DNA of 64,000 bases from Siphonodentalium dalli (GCA_032622095.1 CP136061.1:2294001-2358000), one strand, 5' to 3'; shown: positions 47,161 to 57,515, numbered from the stretch's first letter. Program-made: numbers and translations. The notes: generated by a model not told the origin, from the letters alone.

Positions 47161-47163
47161 TTG

Positions 47164-47227
47164 TATATATATATATATATATATATAATGATATAATGAT
47201 ATGCAAATTATATATACATATATATAT
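47164..47227. repeat. AT microsatellite
   Basis: A run of (ta)n with small interruptions, directly before a 12-bp-arm hairpin. Confidence 0.9.
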
Positions 47228-47269
47228 AAATGCCCCACTAATTGTGGGGTATTAAGTAGTGGGGCATTT
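47228..47269. repeat. Hairpin, 12-bp arms
   Basis: The arms aaatgccccact (47,228-47,239) and agtggggcattt (47,258-47,269) are exact reverse complements with an 18-nt loop. The shape and the (ta)n neighbour fit the end of a small palindromic element, but no second end was found. Confidence 0.8.
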
Positions 47270-47900
47270 GAATATAAGTGACGCCGTTGTTGTCAGGGCA
47301 GAAAAAGTAAGTGGCGCTGTTGTTGTCAAGGAGAGAAAAGGGGAGGGGCAGAAAAACTTTCGTCGCCGATTTCCACGAAATTTACATATAGTCATCCCCA
47401 TGATATAAGGAATCTGATAGTGTGGTTTAATTATGTCAAAAGGGGCGCTGTTTGAGTCAGCGATGCACGGAAGGGGAGAGCGGCACCAACATTTATAACA
47501 CTAATTTTAGCGCAGAGTGTCTATCCAGGTTGCACCAAAGGGGTCTACTATATAGCATTAACCTTTTACGAGAAAGATAATGGTGCGGGTTAGAATTTTC
47601 TAAAGTGACGATGTTGATGTCAGGGCATAAAAGGGAAGTGGCAGAAAACTAATTTGTCGCCGATTGCCTCGAAACTTACACATAGTCATCCCCATGATAT
47701 GAGGAATCTGATAGCGTGGTTTAAATATGTCAAAAGTGGCGCTGTTCGAGTCAGGTATGCACGGAAAGGGAGAGGGGAACCAACATTTATAAAGCTAATT
47801 TTTAACACAAGGTGGCGTTGTTCGAGTCAGGGCTTCATTGAGAGGCAGAGGGGAACCAACATTGCTACGCAATAACTTTAGAGCCAATATCCACCAAAGT
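47270..47900. repeat. Dispersed repeat with about 290-bp tandem units
   Basis: Two units about 291 bp apart share 'cgtcgccgatt', 'catagtcatccccatgatat' and 'aggaatctgata', then 'ggcgctgtt(t/c)gagtca'. A third partial unit follows. The piece 'ccaaaggggtctactatatagc ... ggttagaattttctaaagtgac' (about 47,533-47,610) recurs at 55,385-55,460, where gypsy-2 has inserted right after it. It is thus a family present at several places. No coding capacity is seen. Confidence 0.75.
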
Positions 47901-47987
47901 GATACACATATCTCAGTTCAATATAATAAACGTATGCCCGAATTTAAGTGATAGTTTATCACGTCTCGTTGAAGGGTCCATGTCACT

Positions 47988-48120
47988 TTATGATCAGATG
48001 GCCTACCACACTGTAGCGTCCATGTGATCCCGGCATACGATGGCCTACCACACTGTAGCGTCCACGTGATCCCGCCATCAGTTGGCTTACCACACTAGCG
48101 TCCATTTGATCCCGGCATCG
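47988..48120 (+). repeat. Minisatellite, about 45-bp unit, three copies
   Basis: The unit 'gatggcctaccacactgtagcgtcca(c/t)gtgatcccggcat' repeats about three times with small changes. Confidence 0.85.
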
Positions 48121-50040
48121 TCCCATTGTGTCAAGAAAAAACATTGCATGCATCATCATATGCTTGTCACTATATACAAGAAAACCATAATCAGAAATAG
48201 TAACGCAAAATAGTATTACGCATAGATATAAATTATAAAAAAAAATGTAAAATACATTGGTTACATGAATGCACTGCCTCAGAATTCCGATAACACAACT
48301 ATTCCTTCAAATTATTACAAAAACTACGCCTTATCACTGCATGTTTCTAATTCACCACACCAGAAGTCTCTAAATGCGGATCAAAAATCGGAGTCAATGT
48401 GTTCCTGCTATAAATCGTGTCGTTATTTGTTTCAAATACGTATCAATTAACATATACGCACCCGTTCCTTAATTAAAATCATCATATTTCGACAATTTTA
48501 GGGGAACTCCGCGAATTCGGGGACCTCCGCAAATAGACTCCGCAAATAGGGACCTACTGCGAATTGTCAAAACCGGAAAAAACGATTATCTATTTATAAC
48601 ACGTCCACAGACAGACAGCGATATAAAATTTGCACACCAGTATACACCCGGTGGGCGTTAATAAATATATGTTTTATATTTTGATCTGCATGGCAACTAT
48701 TGCAATCCATTCATGTATGTGTACATGTAGATAGAACATTTGTGTCTCTGAGAACAATACAACATATGACCAAAGTTATTTCCGGAATATGTATGTCCCA
48801 ACACTGTATCATATATACATGAATATGTGTAATCGTAAGATATTGTTTGATTGAATACGCTTCTCTTCTCCTGTCGTAAAGCCTCTCAGTAAAACATGAA
48901 ACAACTTTTTTTTGGAAAAGTAAATTGGTCACTAACGAATTGCACTGGTCCCAAGGTTCAAACAATCGAAGTGGTTCAGCACTTATTCCCTATACGGGTC
49001 ACTTCTACCTACATGTGTTCAATTGGGAAAGGACCTGTCTCTGCTATCACATAATGTATATGTCATAACAGTATGTTGTGGTGTTTATACTGATAAGACT
49101 GATTATAATGTGATTATGAATTGATTTGTAACAGTCCACTTGTCCCTGATAAAACAAATCGGGAAACCGCTCGGTTGGTCCTTGTTCAGTAAGTATCCTG
49201 CGACAGCAGATACAATAAAACTACCAGCCCTAAACAACTGATTTACAATTTACATTAAATTTGACTATGGTTCAGAATTCTTGACGTCCAAATACTGAAT
49301 ATGACTGTCACACATATGCATGTGCCTCCTCGACAAGACAGTTAGTCAACATATTGGCCCGGTTTGCATGTAATACAAATGGCCATACAGATAACAAAAT
49401 GTATAAGCAGTGTTTGTCCATCTGTACCATGTAACACAATTGCCAAGTAAATGCAATGGGGTAATGGAGCAAACCCCATGTCGACAAAAAGGTCACACTG
49501 TACTTGTGTGACCGACAAATTCACACACAATCCCCATAATGCAATCAACTGAACATTGGGTTCGCGGACAAATATCAACAGTGAAGTGAAAGTTATGAAT
49601 ATTAATTTATTTCGCTGTAAAAAATATTAAACTTACTGGTGCAAACATTATTGCCTCAATATATTCAATGACGACTATCCGCTGTACAGTAAACCAGTAG
49701 TAATTGCATGTTTTACATTTTCAGGCATTCGAACAAACCTTTAACACAAATACATCATAAATCAACATTTATCCATGGACTTACATGTATACCGGTATAT
49801 AATAGTAAACAACACTATCATGTACTTTAGTCCACACCCTTGACGTGATGTATCTTTTCAACAGAAATACAGCCATGTTGACGTGGTCGCCAAGGAATTT
49901 GACATACATTACGTCAACACTTCTCTTCGGGTGATGTCCGACCGTTACTGGTTATTCATCAGACTTAATTCATAATAAAAGTGACAGTCGTGGTTTTAAT
50001 TCATCTGACACAGCAGTGTAGAATACATACAGAACAAAAC
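48121..50040. other. Intergenic sequence, no feature seen
   Basis: About 1.9 kb. The open stretches here (61-84 codons) have no domain, no consistent start and no composition suggesting genes. A small internal repetition 'ctccgcaaatag' lies at about 48,505-48,560. I see nothing else. Confidence 0.5.
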
Positions 50041-50049
50041 TTTCCTTAT

Positions 50050-50240
50050 TTTCGAAACTCGTTGCGGATGGAACATAGTAACATTTGTAAATAAATATAT
50101 CACTGAGCCATCCGCAACTAACTCGATAATGGATTATCGAGTAAGATGCGTGTTGTGTTCTAGTTATGTTGTATTTGTTTCAACGTCACTCTCGCAATCA
50201 CAGGTCAAGGAAATGAGATGAAATGCTCTTCACAATGGGC
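50050..50240 (+). repeat. Hairpin-bearing dispersed repeat, copy 1
   Basis: The sequence 'catagtaacatttgtaaataaat ... gaaatgctcttcac' is repeated at 50,500-50,670. Inside lies a perfect hairpin, ctcgataat-gg-attatcgag (50,122-50,141). In this copy there is also an outer pair, gttgcggatgg with ccatccgcaac (about 50,062-50,118). Confidence 0.8.
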
Positions 50241-50499
50241 CACATGCCCCACATATCTTCTGAGCTGATAACAAAACGCTCTTCATTGACCATCTATGTT
50301 AATAAAAAAAAATTGGCGCCTATCCCGTAATATCTCCCTGGTCACGTGAGCCATGTGTACCAATGTTCCTACATATCATCTAAGAAGATAAGAACATTTC
50401 TGTATTGCTCACATATGATAATATCAGTTTTAAGTTGATCCCCAGCTATCCCGTGACAATCATCGGGTCAATTTGCCCATGCTAATCAATGTTGCTGTT

Positions 50500-50672
50500 G
50501 GCACATAGTAACATTTGTAAATAAATAGATCATTGCGCCATCCGCGTCTTATTCGATAATGGATTATCGAGTAAGATGCGTGTTCTGTTCTAGTTATGTT
50601 GCATTTGTTTCAAGGTCACTCTCACATTCACAGATCAAGGAAATGAGATGAAATGCTCTTCACGAGACGTTG
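50500..50672 (+). repeat. Hairpin-bearing dispersed repeat, copy 2
   Basis: This is a direct repeat of 50,080-50,240 with scattered changes. It keeps most of the inner palindrome (tcgataat-gg-attatcga) but not the outer pair. Two tandem-oriented copies 435 bp apart point to a mobile or duplicated unit; no coding sequence belongs to it. Confidence 0.78.
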
Positions 50673-50964
50673 CATCGTTTTAGTTATATACAAGGGAGAT
50701 GATGTGGTATAAATGTTTTTATGTGTAAGCAATATTTGCTAAGTGGGTGTCTGACCGGGTAAACAAGTCAAAGTGAGATGCCGGCAGGTAGACCATAGGC
50801 CTTTTGGAAAGTCAAATGAGGATAAGAGCAAAAAACGGCTTAAAACATATTTGTCAAAAGAATCGTTCACGCAATACTGCTGGACACAAAATACACGGGC
50901 TATATATGTTGCAATGTCTCCTCTACACAACACTATGCTTGGCAATATTTTAAGTTCCCGTCCC

Positions 50965-51255
50965 GATGACTCAGTAAGTAAGGCACACGGTACTAAATGG
51001 AGGGGACCTCGATGACCCAGTCGGCAAGGCGCACAAACTCCCACGCGGAAACCCCGATGTCCCAGTCATCAACGTGTATGGCCCTCTTACGGGTTGGATC
51101 CCGGTGCCTCAACCATTAAGGTGCATGGTATTCTCATGGAAGGACCCGGGTGATATAATTAGTAAGTCGTATACAACCTTATGGAGGGGACCCCGGTGTC
51201 CAATATTACTACGGAGGCGGCCCCGGTGCTTCAACCAGCAAGGCGCATGGCCATA
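50965..51255 (+). repeat. About 45-bp tandem repeat resembling a tRNA A-box head
   Basis: Roughly seven diverged units begin near 50,967, 51,007, 51,052, 51,100, 51,147, 51,192 and 51,222. A typical unit reads 'cccggtgactcagtcggcaaggcgcac'. The piece 'gactcagtcggcaaggcg' looks like a polymerase III A box (TGGCTCAGTCGG in the SINE at 55.1 kb). No B box is present in the units. Confidence 0.75.
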
Positions 51256-51534
51256 AACCTTAATTTCTTATCTGGTACCCAACATAAATCAGTTTGTGGT
51301 GTATCTATGACACCAAGGTTTGTCAGCCACCAAGTAATGTAATTATATATATATTTATAATATCAAATAACATATATGTAGTGGGGTCGTATATAGTCCA
51401 AAGCAACCCCGAAACTCAACACTAGGATGTGATACTAACATAAGATAATAAATTGTTTGTATATTATATTAATAAATTTGTTAAAGTCTATACATATTAA
51501 TAATGCCATATAGGCAGTGTGCTTGTTAAAAATA
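51256..51534. other. AT-rich unassigned sequence
   Basis: No gene or repeat structure found apart from general AT richness and short 'atatat' runs. Confidence 0.5.
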
Positions 51535-51604
51535 ATAACAGGTAGTAAAGTTCCTCAAAGTAGTAACAGGTAGTAAAGTTCCTCAAAGTAGTAACAGGTA
51601 GACT
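51535..51604 (+). repeat. 28-bp tandem repeat
   Basis: The unit 'ggtagtaaagttcctcaaag' plus 'tagtaaca' occurs twice in full from 51,541, with partial units on both sides. Confidence 0.9.
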
Positions 51605-52050
51605 AGTTTATAGAATTTATAGTTAATAAGTGATGGAAAAGTCTAGTTTATAACTATGCCCTTGTTGTTATCGGGTGGTATCTGAATCCAACGAGATCGC
51701 ATTGCGCGTATAAATTCCCACATTTTAAATATTTCCGCGCTATCATATATGCGAATTTTACATATTAAATATCGGTATACACAAATTATGGCATCCAGGT
51801 GAGACATAAAAATCTCTTGCGGAAAACAGACGAACACGGGTGGAAAGGCGGACTGAACAATCGGCAGACACGGAATGTCGGCCACAAAACGTTATCCGAC
51901 ATTATTACGCCACACCGTGGTGTTGCTTGGTACGCAGATTTTCATATTCTGTGGTCGATCGATAATCCACTGGGCGACTGTATTATTATGGTTACCGATA
52001 GAGTCACGATAGTACAACAAAGATTAGCACATGTGTTTACGTCACCGGTG
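51605..52050. other. Unassigned stretch
   Basis: An open frame of 127 codons crosses this stretch (51,799-52,182). Its last third is translated from a repeat and no domain is recognisable, so I do not call a gene. Confidence 0.45.
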
Positions 52051-52054
52051 TACT

Positions 52055-52345
52055 TGTGGGGGCATGTTTCTATTATGAAGGTTCGCTATCCCGAAGGTCC
52101 GCTATTCCGAAGGTTCTCTATTCCGAAGGTTTTTGTTATTTTTAGGTTAATTCTATATTCTAAAGTATTGAGACTAATTTGAGAGGGTTCATTATCACAA
52201 AGATTCTTTTTACGGAGTGTGCGCTCACATCCGAACTGATCCTGCGCGCATACCGATACAGATACAGGAGGAAATAACTTAACTTAGAACATTAAATGTG
52301 ATTTTGTTTTGTTTTCGCGGGTTTTCTTGAGATTTAATGTCATTA
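52055..52345 (+). repeat. Dispersed repeat with 'ctattccgaaggtt' array, copy 1
   Basis: A short array of about 16-bp units (ctattccgaaggttcg and variants) is followed by 'ttttgttatttt', 'ctatattctaaagtattg', 'gggttcattatcac', 'aagattcttttt' and 'ttttcgcgggttttcttgag'. The same order recurs at 52,553-52,826. Confidence 0.82.
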
Positions 52346-52552
52346 CGTGGGCCCATACTTTTGAATTCTTGGCATATAATATGAATGTTGTGGTATATTG
52401 TGGACCCTCCCCCATTGGGACATGACACAGGTACAGTTGACTTAAGTGATGTTCTCTGTGGGCTCCAATTTGGAGTTCAATATTTTAAGGGCCAAATTTA
52501 GGATTTTATGGGCCCATACCTTTGAACTCTGGGCATATAATATGAATATTGG

Positions 52553-52826
52553 GGGCATGTCTCTAATCCGAAGGTTCACTATCCAGAATGTCCACTATTC
52601 CGGAAATTTCTCTGAATGTTCGCTATTCCGAAGGTTCACCAATTAGAAGGTTCGTTATTCCGAAGGTTCTGTATTCCGAAGGTTTTTGTTATTTTAATTC
52701 TATATTCTAAAGTATTGGGAGGGTTCATTATCACGAAGATTCTTTTTATGAAGGAAATAACTTAAAACATTAAATGTGATTTTGTTTTGTTTTCGCGGGT
52801 TTTCTTGAGTTTAATGTCATTACGTA
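52553..52826 (+). repeat. Dispersed repeat with 'ctattccgaaggtt' array, copy 2
   Basis: Second copy of the preceding repeat. The 16-bp array is longer here (about seven units, 52,570-52,690) while the spacer after it is shorter, so the array has changed length independently. Confidence 0.82.
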
Positions 52827-52829
52827 TGA

Positions 52830-53284
52830 CTTTATTTCTCATTAAATATTCACGCCAAGCAGCCCACACAATTTCTATGTTTCCATGCGATTTAATGTCA
52901 CTACGTGTGACCTAATATCTCAATAATCTGAGGCAAGAGTACGCCTGCTAAAGGCGAATTATAACAGTGGGGCTATAACGCTCAATGAATACTGTGAACT
53001 ATAACAAACTGCACAGCAGAATATCGCTGATTAAACGAGTATGAGATGAGCCTAACTGCAATTGTGACTTCGTTTAAAGGCCCACTTAATTTTCGAGTCA
53101 TTCATTTTTGTTATAGTATATACGGTTTTAATAACAATTTATGCCATAAAATTTGAATAAATTACTATAATTCATCACCATTTGAAACGCAGAATCCTTC
53201 TATCTCCTAGTTTGAAACACCTTTAAAATACCGCGACAAGTCGTGCGTCGTATATCTAGCAATTAGCAACTAACATGTCCTCTT
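52830..53284. other. Unassigned sequence
   Basis: No gene, tandem repeat or palindrome of note is seen. Confidence 0.45.
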
Positions 53285-53820
53285 CGGCTTTGCATAGATT
53301 TCAACGTAATTTGATACTTAGGGGTATTTGTGTCCGGGAAGTGTTTTGGACGGGTCAAATCGTGAGCCCGACCTGACCTTTAAAACTGTCAATGCAAGGT
53401 CAATTTGGGTAAAACGGACAAATTTCGGCGAAATTTGATACCTAGGGATACTTTTGTCCGGGGAGTGTTTTGAACGGGTCAAATCGTGACATCGGCGTGA
53501 CCTTGACCTTCAATGTGGTCAATCAAAGGTCAAATCGGGTAAAACGGATGGATTTCGACGAAATTTGATACCTATTGGTGCTTTTGTCGGGGGAGTGTTT
53601 TGGACGGGTCAAATCATGACTCCGACCTTACCTTGACCTTCAAAATTGTTAATTAAAGGTCAAGTGGGGTAAAACGGACGGATTTCGACGAAATTTGATA
53701 CCTAGTGGTACTTTTCTCCGGGTGGGGGTGTTTCGGACGGGTCAAATCATGACCCTGACCTGACCTTGACTTTCGAAATAGTCAATTGAAGGTCAAATCG
53801 CGCCTTTCGCCGGAAATCAG
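53285..53820 (+). repeat. Tandem repeat, 124-130-bp period, four units
   Basis: Anchor 'tttgatacctag' starts near 53,310, 53,434, 53,564 and 53,694. Each unit runs through 'gtccggggagtgttttggac', 'gggtcaaatc', 'tgaccttgaccttcaa' and 'aaaggtcaa', then 'gggtaaaacggacggatttc'. Every unit has several AGGTCA/TGACCT half-sites; two carry TGACCTTGACCT, which on the other strand is AGGTCAAGGTCA. Confidence 0.88.
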
Positions 53821-54320
53821 ATGGGAAACATCCCGGACGAAGTCGGGCCCATCAGCTTGTGTAATAAAGAAGACAGTTTGAAGAAAGTAATGTATAACAC
53901 GAGAAACGGGAAAACTTGAAATATAGAAGTATGCAAATTTCCCAGATAAAATTTGAAAGCTAGTTTATAGAATAATTGTATTATAATTTATATTTATGGC
54001 TAATAATATGATCTTGGTGGCGTTACCATTTCTGACTATGGTTTTCTTGTATTAAATATGTATTAGCGACTTTTATGTGTCAAGGAGTTGATTGTATGCG
54101 TGGCTGGAGCTGGAGCGTTGGAGTCCGCACAACCAACGCTATCCATTTACATGCACACGCACGTGTTTACATGCTTGACACTCTGGGGTCCGGAGCCCCC
54201 GTCTTTGTATAAATATGTAAACCATAATATTTATATACTTATTAAAAGATACACTGAAAAAACAAACTTAGTCAAAAGTAACTAAGTTACCTTAGTCAGA
54301 ACCCCCCGTCTCAAAACTAA
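53821..54320. other. Unassigned sequence
   Basis: About 500 bp, AT-rich toward the right, with no convincing gene or repeat. Confidence 0.45.
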
Positions 54321-54430
54321 GGAAGATGATGTGGTATAACTGTACCACGTGTACCATATTATTAACTTAAGGGAGGTGGTGTGGTATAACTGTACCACGT
54401 GTACCGTATTATTAAATTAAGGGAGGTGAT
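54321..54430 (+). repeat. Tandem duplication with short palindromic core
   Basis: Two copies, and a partial third, of 'gatgtggtataactgtacc' plus 'acgtgtaccatattattaa' and 'cttaagggaggt', spaced 53 bp. Each contains gtggta...taccac as a short inverted repeat. A related 'agggagatgatgtggtataa' occurs at about 50,694. Confidence 0.75.
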
Positions 54431-55106
54431 GTTGTTAATTGTGTAATGGTCAAGCACTGTGTATAAATACAAGATTACACATCTAAGTAATAAGAGCATA
54501 CCTTAATTGTCGATGAGCAGGAGTGAGTCGAGGAGAATGGAATGTAGAATATTCCATGCAGTAACAATTGTGTGATATACGCTATGGTAAACGTATATAT
54601 AACATGGCTATCATGATTCCTCAGACACACCAGGGAGTATGTGCATGGTCACAATTAGTTTCACAAATGTGACTCGAGATGGGGGAAACGCTGCTAAAAA
54701 GTATAAAATGGAACAAAAATATTCCTTACTGGAAAGAGTAATTGTTTTTGAATCAACATTTAAACACACATTTTGACTAAGTTATGTGGGCATAAATTTG
54801 AATTAAATGTATGATATTCTCTAAGATGTTGCTAGTTAAATGTCTTTTTGTTTTGTCCCTAAATAGTTCCACTCATAATGCGTATCTATATACTTCATAA
54901 TCACATACCTACCACTATATTACTAATTTGACCAATATTATATATGAAACTAGGAATATAGAGCCCGGAGTTCTGAACGGCATACCCATCGGATAGTATC
55001 CATACTCAGGGACATCTTATGTAAGAGCCCAAAATCTAACAAAATTACTGTATTGTCTGTGTTTTTATCAATTCATTTAAATGTATTTGTCACATAATCA
55101 TGCTTA
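54431..55106. other. Unassigned sequence
   Basis: AT-rich, about 680 bp. No gene, repeat or structure that I can support. Confidence 0.45.
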
Positions 55107-55290
55107 AGGGGCATCGGTGGCTCAGTCGGTAAAGGGTACAAATCCAAAGCTATTCGCCTTCATGCAGTGATGGCGATAAGGGTTCAAATCCACATAGTGG
55201 ACATTGTAACTCAAACTTGTTATAAGGTAGAGTTGCCATTTATTCGTCGATTGCCGGTGGTTTGCCGCCCATGGTCGAGTAGTTAATCAG
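55107..55290 (+). mobile_element. tRNA-derived SINE, 5' part
   Basis: A tRNA-like head has an A box TGGCTCAGTCGG (55,118-55,129) and a B box GGTTCAAATCC (55,181-55,191), spaced wider than in a tRNA, so it is not a tRNA gene. The body after the B box ('ccacatagtgg', 'attgtaactc', 'gattgccggtggtttgccgc') matches the reverse complement of the SINEs at 16.9 and 21.6 kb. The 3' half and the (aatc) tail of those copies are missing here. Together the copies show the full layout of the family. Confidence 0.82.
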
Positions 55291-55324
55291 CAAATGAAAT
55301 ACCTATCTATATCTATATTTGCGA

Positions 55325-55352
55325 ATGTCTGTCTGTCTGTCTGTCTGTCTGT
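55325..55352 (+). repeat. (tgtc)n microsatellite
   Basis: About six and a half tandem copies of tgtc/gtct. Confidence 0.9.
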
Positions 55353-55460
55353 GTTCTATAGAAATTTACAGGGGACCATCTAGATGATGCCAAAGGGGTC
55401 TACTAGGAGTAGCTTTTTACGAGAAAGATAATGGTCGGGGTTAGAATTTTCTAAAGTGAC

Positions 55461-56261
55461 TGTGCCAAGACAACCCCAGGGACATAACTTTCAACCTGGG
55501 AAGAGGAAGGCAATATCTTAGTCGCGGGAGCCGCTAGTTTACCATACATATCTAGCGCCCCTGCTGACCGCATCAACATTGCGACATCAAAACGAATTGG
55601 CGGACATCTAGCAGTAACCAGGCCGATACATACATACATACACAGTAAGACAGCTGTGAAGCAAACAGAACGTTTAAGGGATTAGCGAGACGAGATACTT
55701 TACCTACAGCGCCCATTGAAACCTAACGCAGCACGCAGACAGAGATAGGATACCTGAAGAACACATAGGAAAATCACCTCGCATGAGCAGCCCAGGAACG
55801 CCCCATCCGATGGATCATGAAATGCGGATCCAGGCGGAATAACACCATGGTCCTATTTAGAAGCAAGCAAAATTGAGACCTACACACAGTTCTAGCCAAC
55901 CCCGCAGCGAACACTAGGAACTCTCAGACACGCAGGAAAGCAGTTGGAAGCTATGGACGAAGATGCAAGGTAAACATTATGAGCTTGTATTCTTAACCAC
56001 GTCCTACTGATGCGCCGACGAAGACGGAAGAAGAGCAGACGACAGGAAGGTGAACTCAACCGGAACTCAACCGAGTAGAAGACCAGAAGATACACACAAT
56101 CCATGAAGACGGAAGAAGGCCCCAAACCGAGCAGACGACAGGAAGAGAAACTCAACCAGGAGAAACCCAGATGCTGATGATTGAACATTATTGACTTTGT
56201 TGTAAATAAATAATCAAACCGTTCTGATAGCCTAAGAGTTATATGTACCCTTATTGGCACA
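55461..56261 (+). repeat. gypsy-2 5' LTR
   Basis: The start is fixed by comparison with the 3' LTR: identity begins at TGTGCC in both. The end is set at GGCACA (56,256-56,261), the exact reverse complement of the start, giving an 801-bp LTR with 6-bp terminal inverted repeats. A polyadenylation signal AATAAA lies at 56,205-56,210, about 50 bp before the end. The 3' limit is inferred because the 3' LTR is cut by the window. Confidence 0.85.
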
Positions 56262-56271
56262 TGTCTCTTAA

Positions 56272-56291
56272 CTGGTGCCTTCGAGCCAGGA
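56272..56291 (+). promoter_or_regulatory. gypsy-2 primer-binding site, tRNA-Tyr-like
   Basis: Eleven bases after the proposed LTR end comes tggtgccttcgagccagg. The animal tRNA-Tyr 3' end would call for TGGTCCTTCGAGCCGG, so the match is good apart from one extra G and one extra A. Minus-strand DNA synthesis would be primed here. Identity of the tRNA is inferred. Confidence 0.5.
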
Positions 56292-56397
56292 TCTGAACGC
56301 TAATCACAGACACAACGTGAAGCCAGAAGAAGAACAGTGTGAACAGAAACAGTGTGGGAAAATTCGCAAAACGTGAGTCTAATTGTTTGTTATCATA

Positions 56398-57483
56398 ATG
56401 GCTACCCAATCTACATCTGCCGGCGTTCTCGCCCCATTGACAGAGTCTATCAATTCTCAAATTGCTGCAATGGCCATGACTACGGTGACACAGGTAGTGA
56501 CGTCATTTGACGGGGACCCCACGAAATACCATGGGTGGGTCAAGTCGATAGAAAAATGCGCAATCCTAACCGGCGCTAACGAAGCAAAGAAGCCCTACAT
56601 GGCATTCCAGTCCGCGACAGGCCCCGTTTCAGATTTTTTACAAAGATATTTGGCCACAAACCCGGACGCCACGTGGCAAGATACGAAAACCGAATTATCT
56701 AGTCGATTTGCCGAAATAAATGACAATCAATTCGCCTTTTCGATGCTAAGAAAAATCAAGCAAAAACATAACGAAAACTTACATGTGCTTGCCGAACGAA
56801 TCTTGGAAATCGCGACGGTGGCATATCGAGATCAGCCAGGCGGGATCAACTCGGTCGAAGGCCAACTCGTAGGATTTTATATTGACGCTTTAAGAAGCGA
56901 CAGTTTGAAAATGAAGTTGATAAGGGATGCGCCAAAAACACTAAAAGCGGCAGCCGAAATCGCCATGCGGGAAATGGGGATCCGACGGGTATTCAACCTA
57001 CGAACGGGCCGCGAAAATTACAACGAAAACGAACCGGAAGCAATGGAAATCGATAGTTTCAGAAACAAACGCGCGAGGGCGACCTGCGATATATGCGAAC
57101 GCGACAACCACACGACCCGAGAACACCGATCACGCCCGAGACAGGTGCATGTCGAAGCGGTGGTTAAACCACGAACAGTCGAATGTTGGACGTGTCAAGG
57201 TGACCATTTCGCTCGCGACTGCCCCTTTAAGACCGAAAACCGAAGGCACGTATCTTGCTGGGTTTGCGAAGGTAATCACTTGGCTAGAAATTGCCCCTCT
57301 AAATCCGGAGATTCGAAGCACAAGCAGTGGAACGCGCCAGTAACGCCACCTAGGGAAATCCGCCGAGATCAGCCGAACCGACCACGTGACATATCCCATG
57401 ATACACCGCGACACAGCCGGAGATATCCGACATTAAACGAACCACCACGAATGATGACCCCGCCCACATATGCAAAAAACTAA
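56398..57483 (+). CDS. gypsy-2 Gag
   Basis: The frame is open from an ATG at 56,383; the ATG at 56,398 (ataatggct) is the likelier start and gives 361 residues. The capsid-like part includes FDGDPTKYHGWVKSIEK (about 38-54) and KQKHNENLHVLAERILEIA (about 121-139), in the style of Ty3/gypsy Gag. Two CCHC zinc knuckles follow: CWTCQGDHFARDC from residue 263 and CWVCEGNHLARNC from 287. A Cys/His motif before them (CDICERDNHTTREH) is incomplete. The C-terminus is Pro/Arg-rich. Gag assembles the particle and packages RNA. The stop directly follows the slippery heptamer described separately. Confidence 0.9.
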   Translation: MATQSTSAGVLAPLTESINSQIAAMAMTTVTQVVTSFDGDPTKYHGWVKSIEKCAILTGANEAKKPYMAFQSATGPVSDFLQRYLATNPDATWQDTKTELSSRFAEINDNQFAFSMLRKIKQKHNENLHVLAERILEIATVAYRDQPGGINSVEGQLVGFYIDALRSDSLKMKLIRDAPKTLKAAAEIAMREMGIRRVFNLRTGRENYNENEPEAMEIDSFRNKRARATCDICERDNHTTREHRSRPRQVHVEAVVKPRTVECWTCQGDHFARDCPFKTENRRHVSCWVCEGNHLARNCPSKSGDSKHKQWNAPVTPPREIRRDQPNRPRDISHDTPRHSRRYPTLNEPPRMMTPPTYAKN

Positions 57484-57515
57484 GAAATCCTCTCATTGGG
57501 GCCACAAATGGGAGG
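57474..57515 (+). promoter_or_regulatory. -1 ribosomal frameshift signal at the gag-pol junction
   Basis: The heptamer A AAA AAC (57,474-57,480) is in the right phase (gag reads gca aaa aac taa) and is followed at once by the gag stop. After an 8-nt spacer comes a hairpin, cctctcat (57,489-57,496) with atgggagg (57,508-57,515), 8 pairs including one G-U. The loop base run tgggg (57,497-57,501) can pair with cccca (57,542-57,546), which would make an H-type pseudoknot. Slipping back one base continues directly into the protease frame. Confidence 0.82.

Noticed and set aside
51799-52182. 127-codon open frame
   Set aside because: Its last third is translated from the ctattccgaagg array, and no domain or conserved pattern is visible.
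55107-55200. Possible tRNA gene
   Set aside because: A and B boxes are present, but their spacing is too wide and the arms do not fold as a tRNA. The body continues into sequence shared with the other SINE copies.
55892-56460. Minus-strand ORFs in the gypsy-2 LTR and leader
   Set aside because: They lie opposite the LTR and gag start; their composition reflects the LTR sequence and they lack domains.
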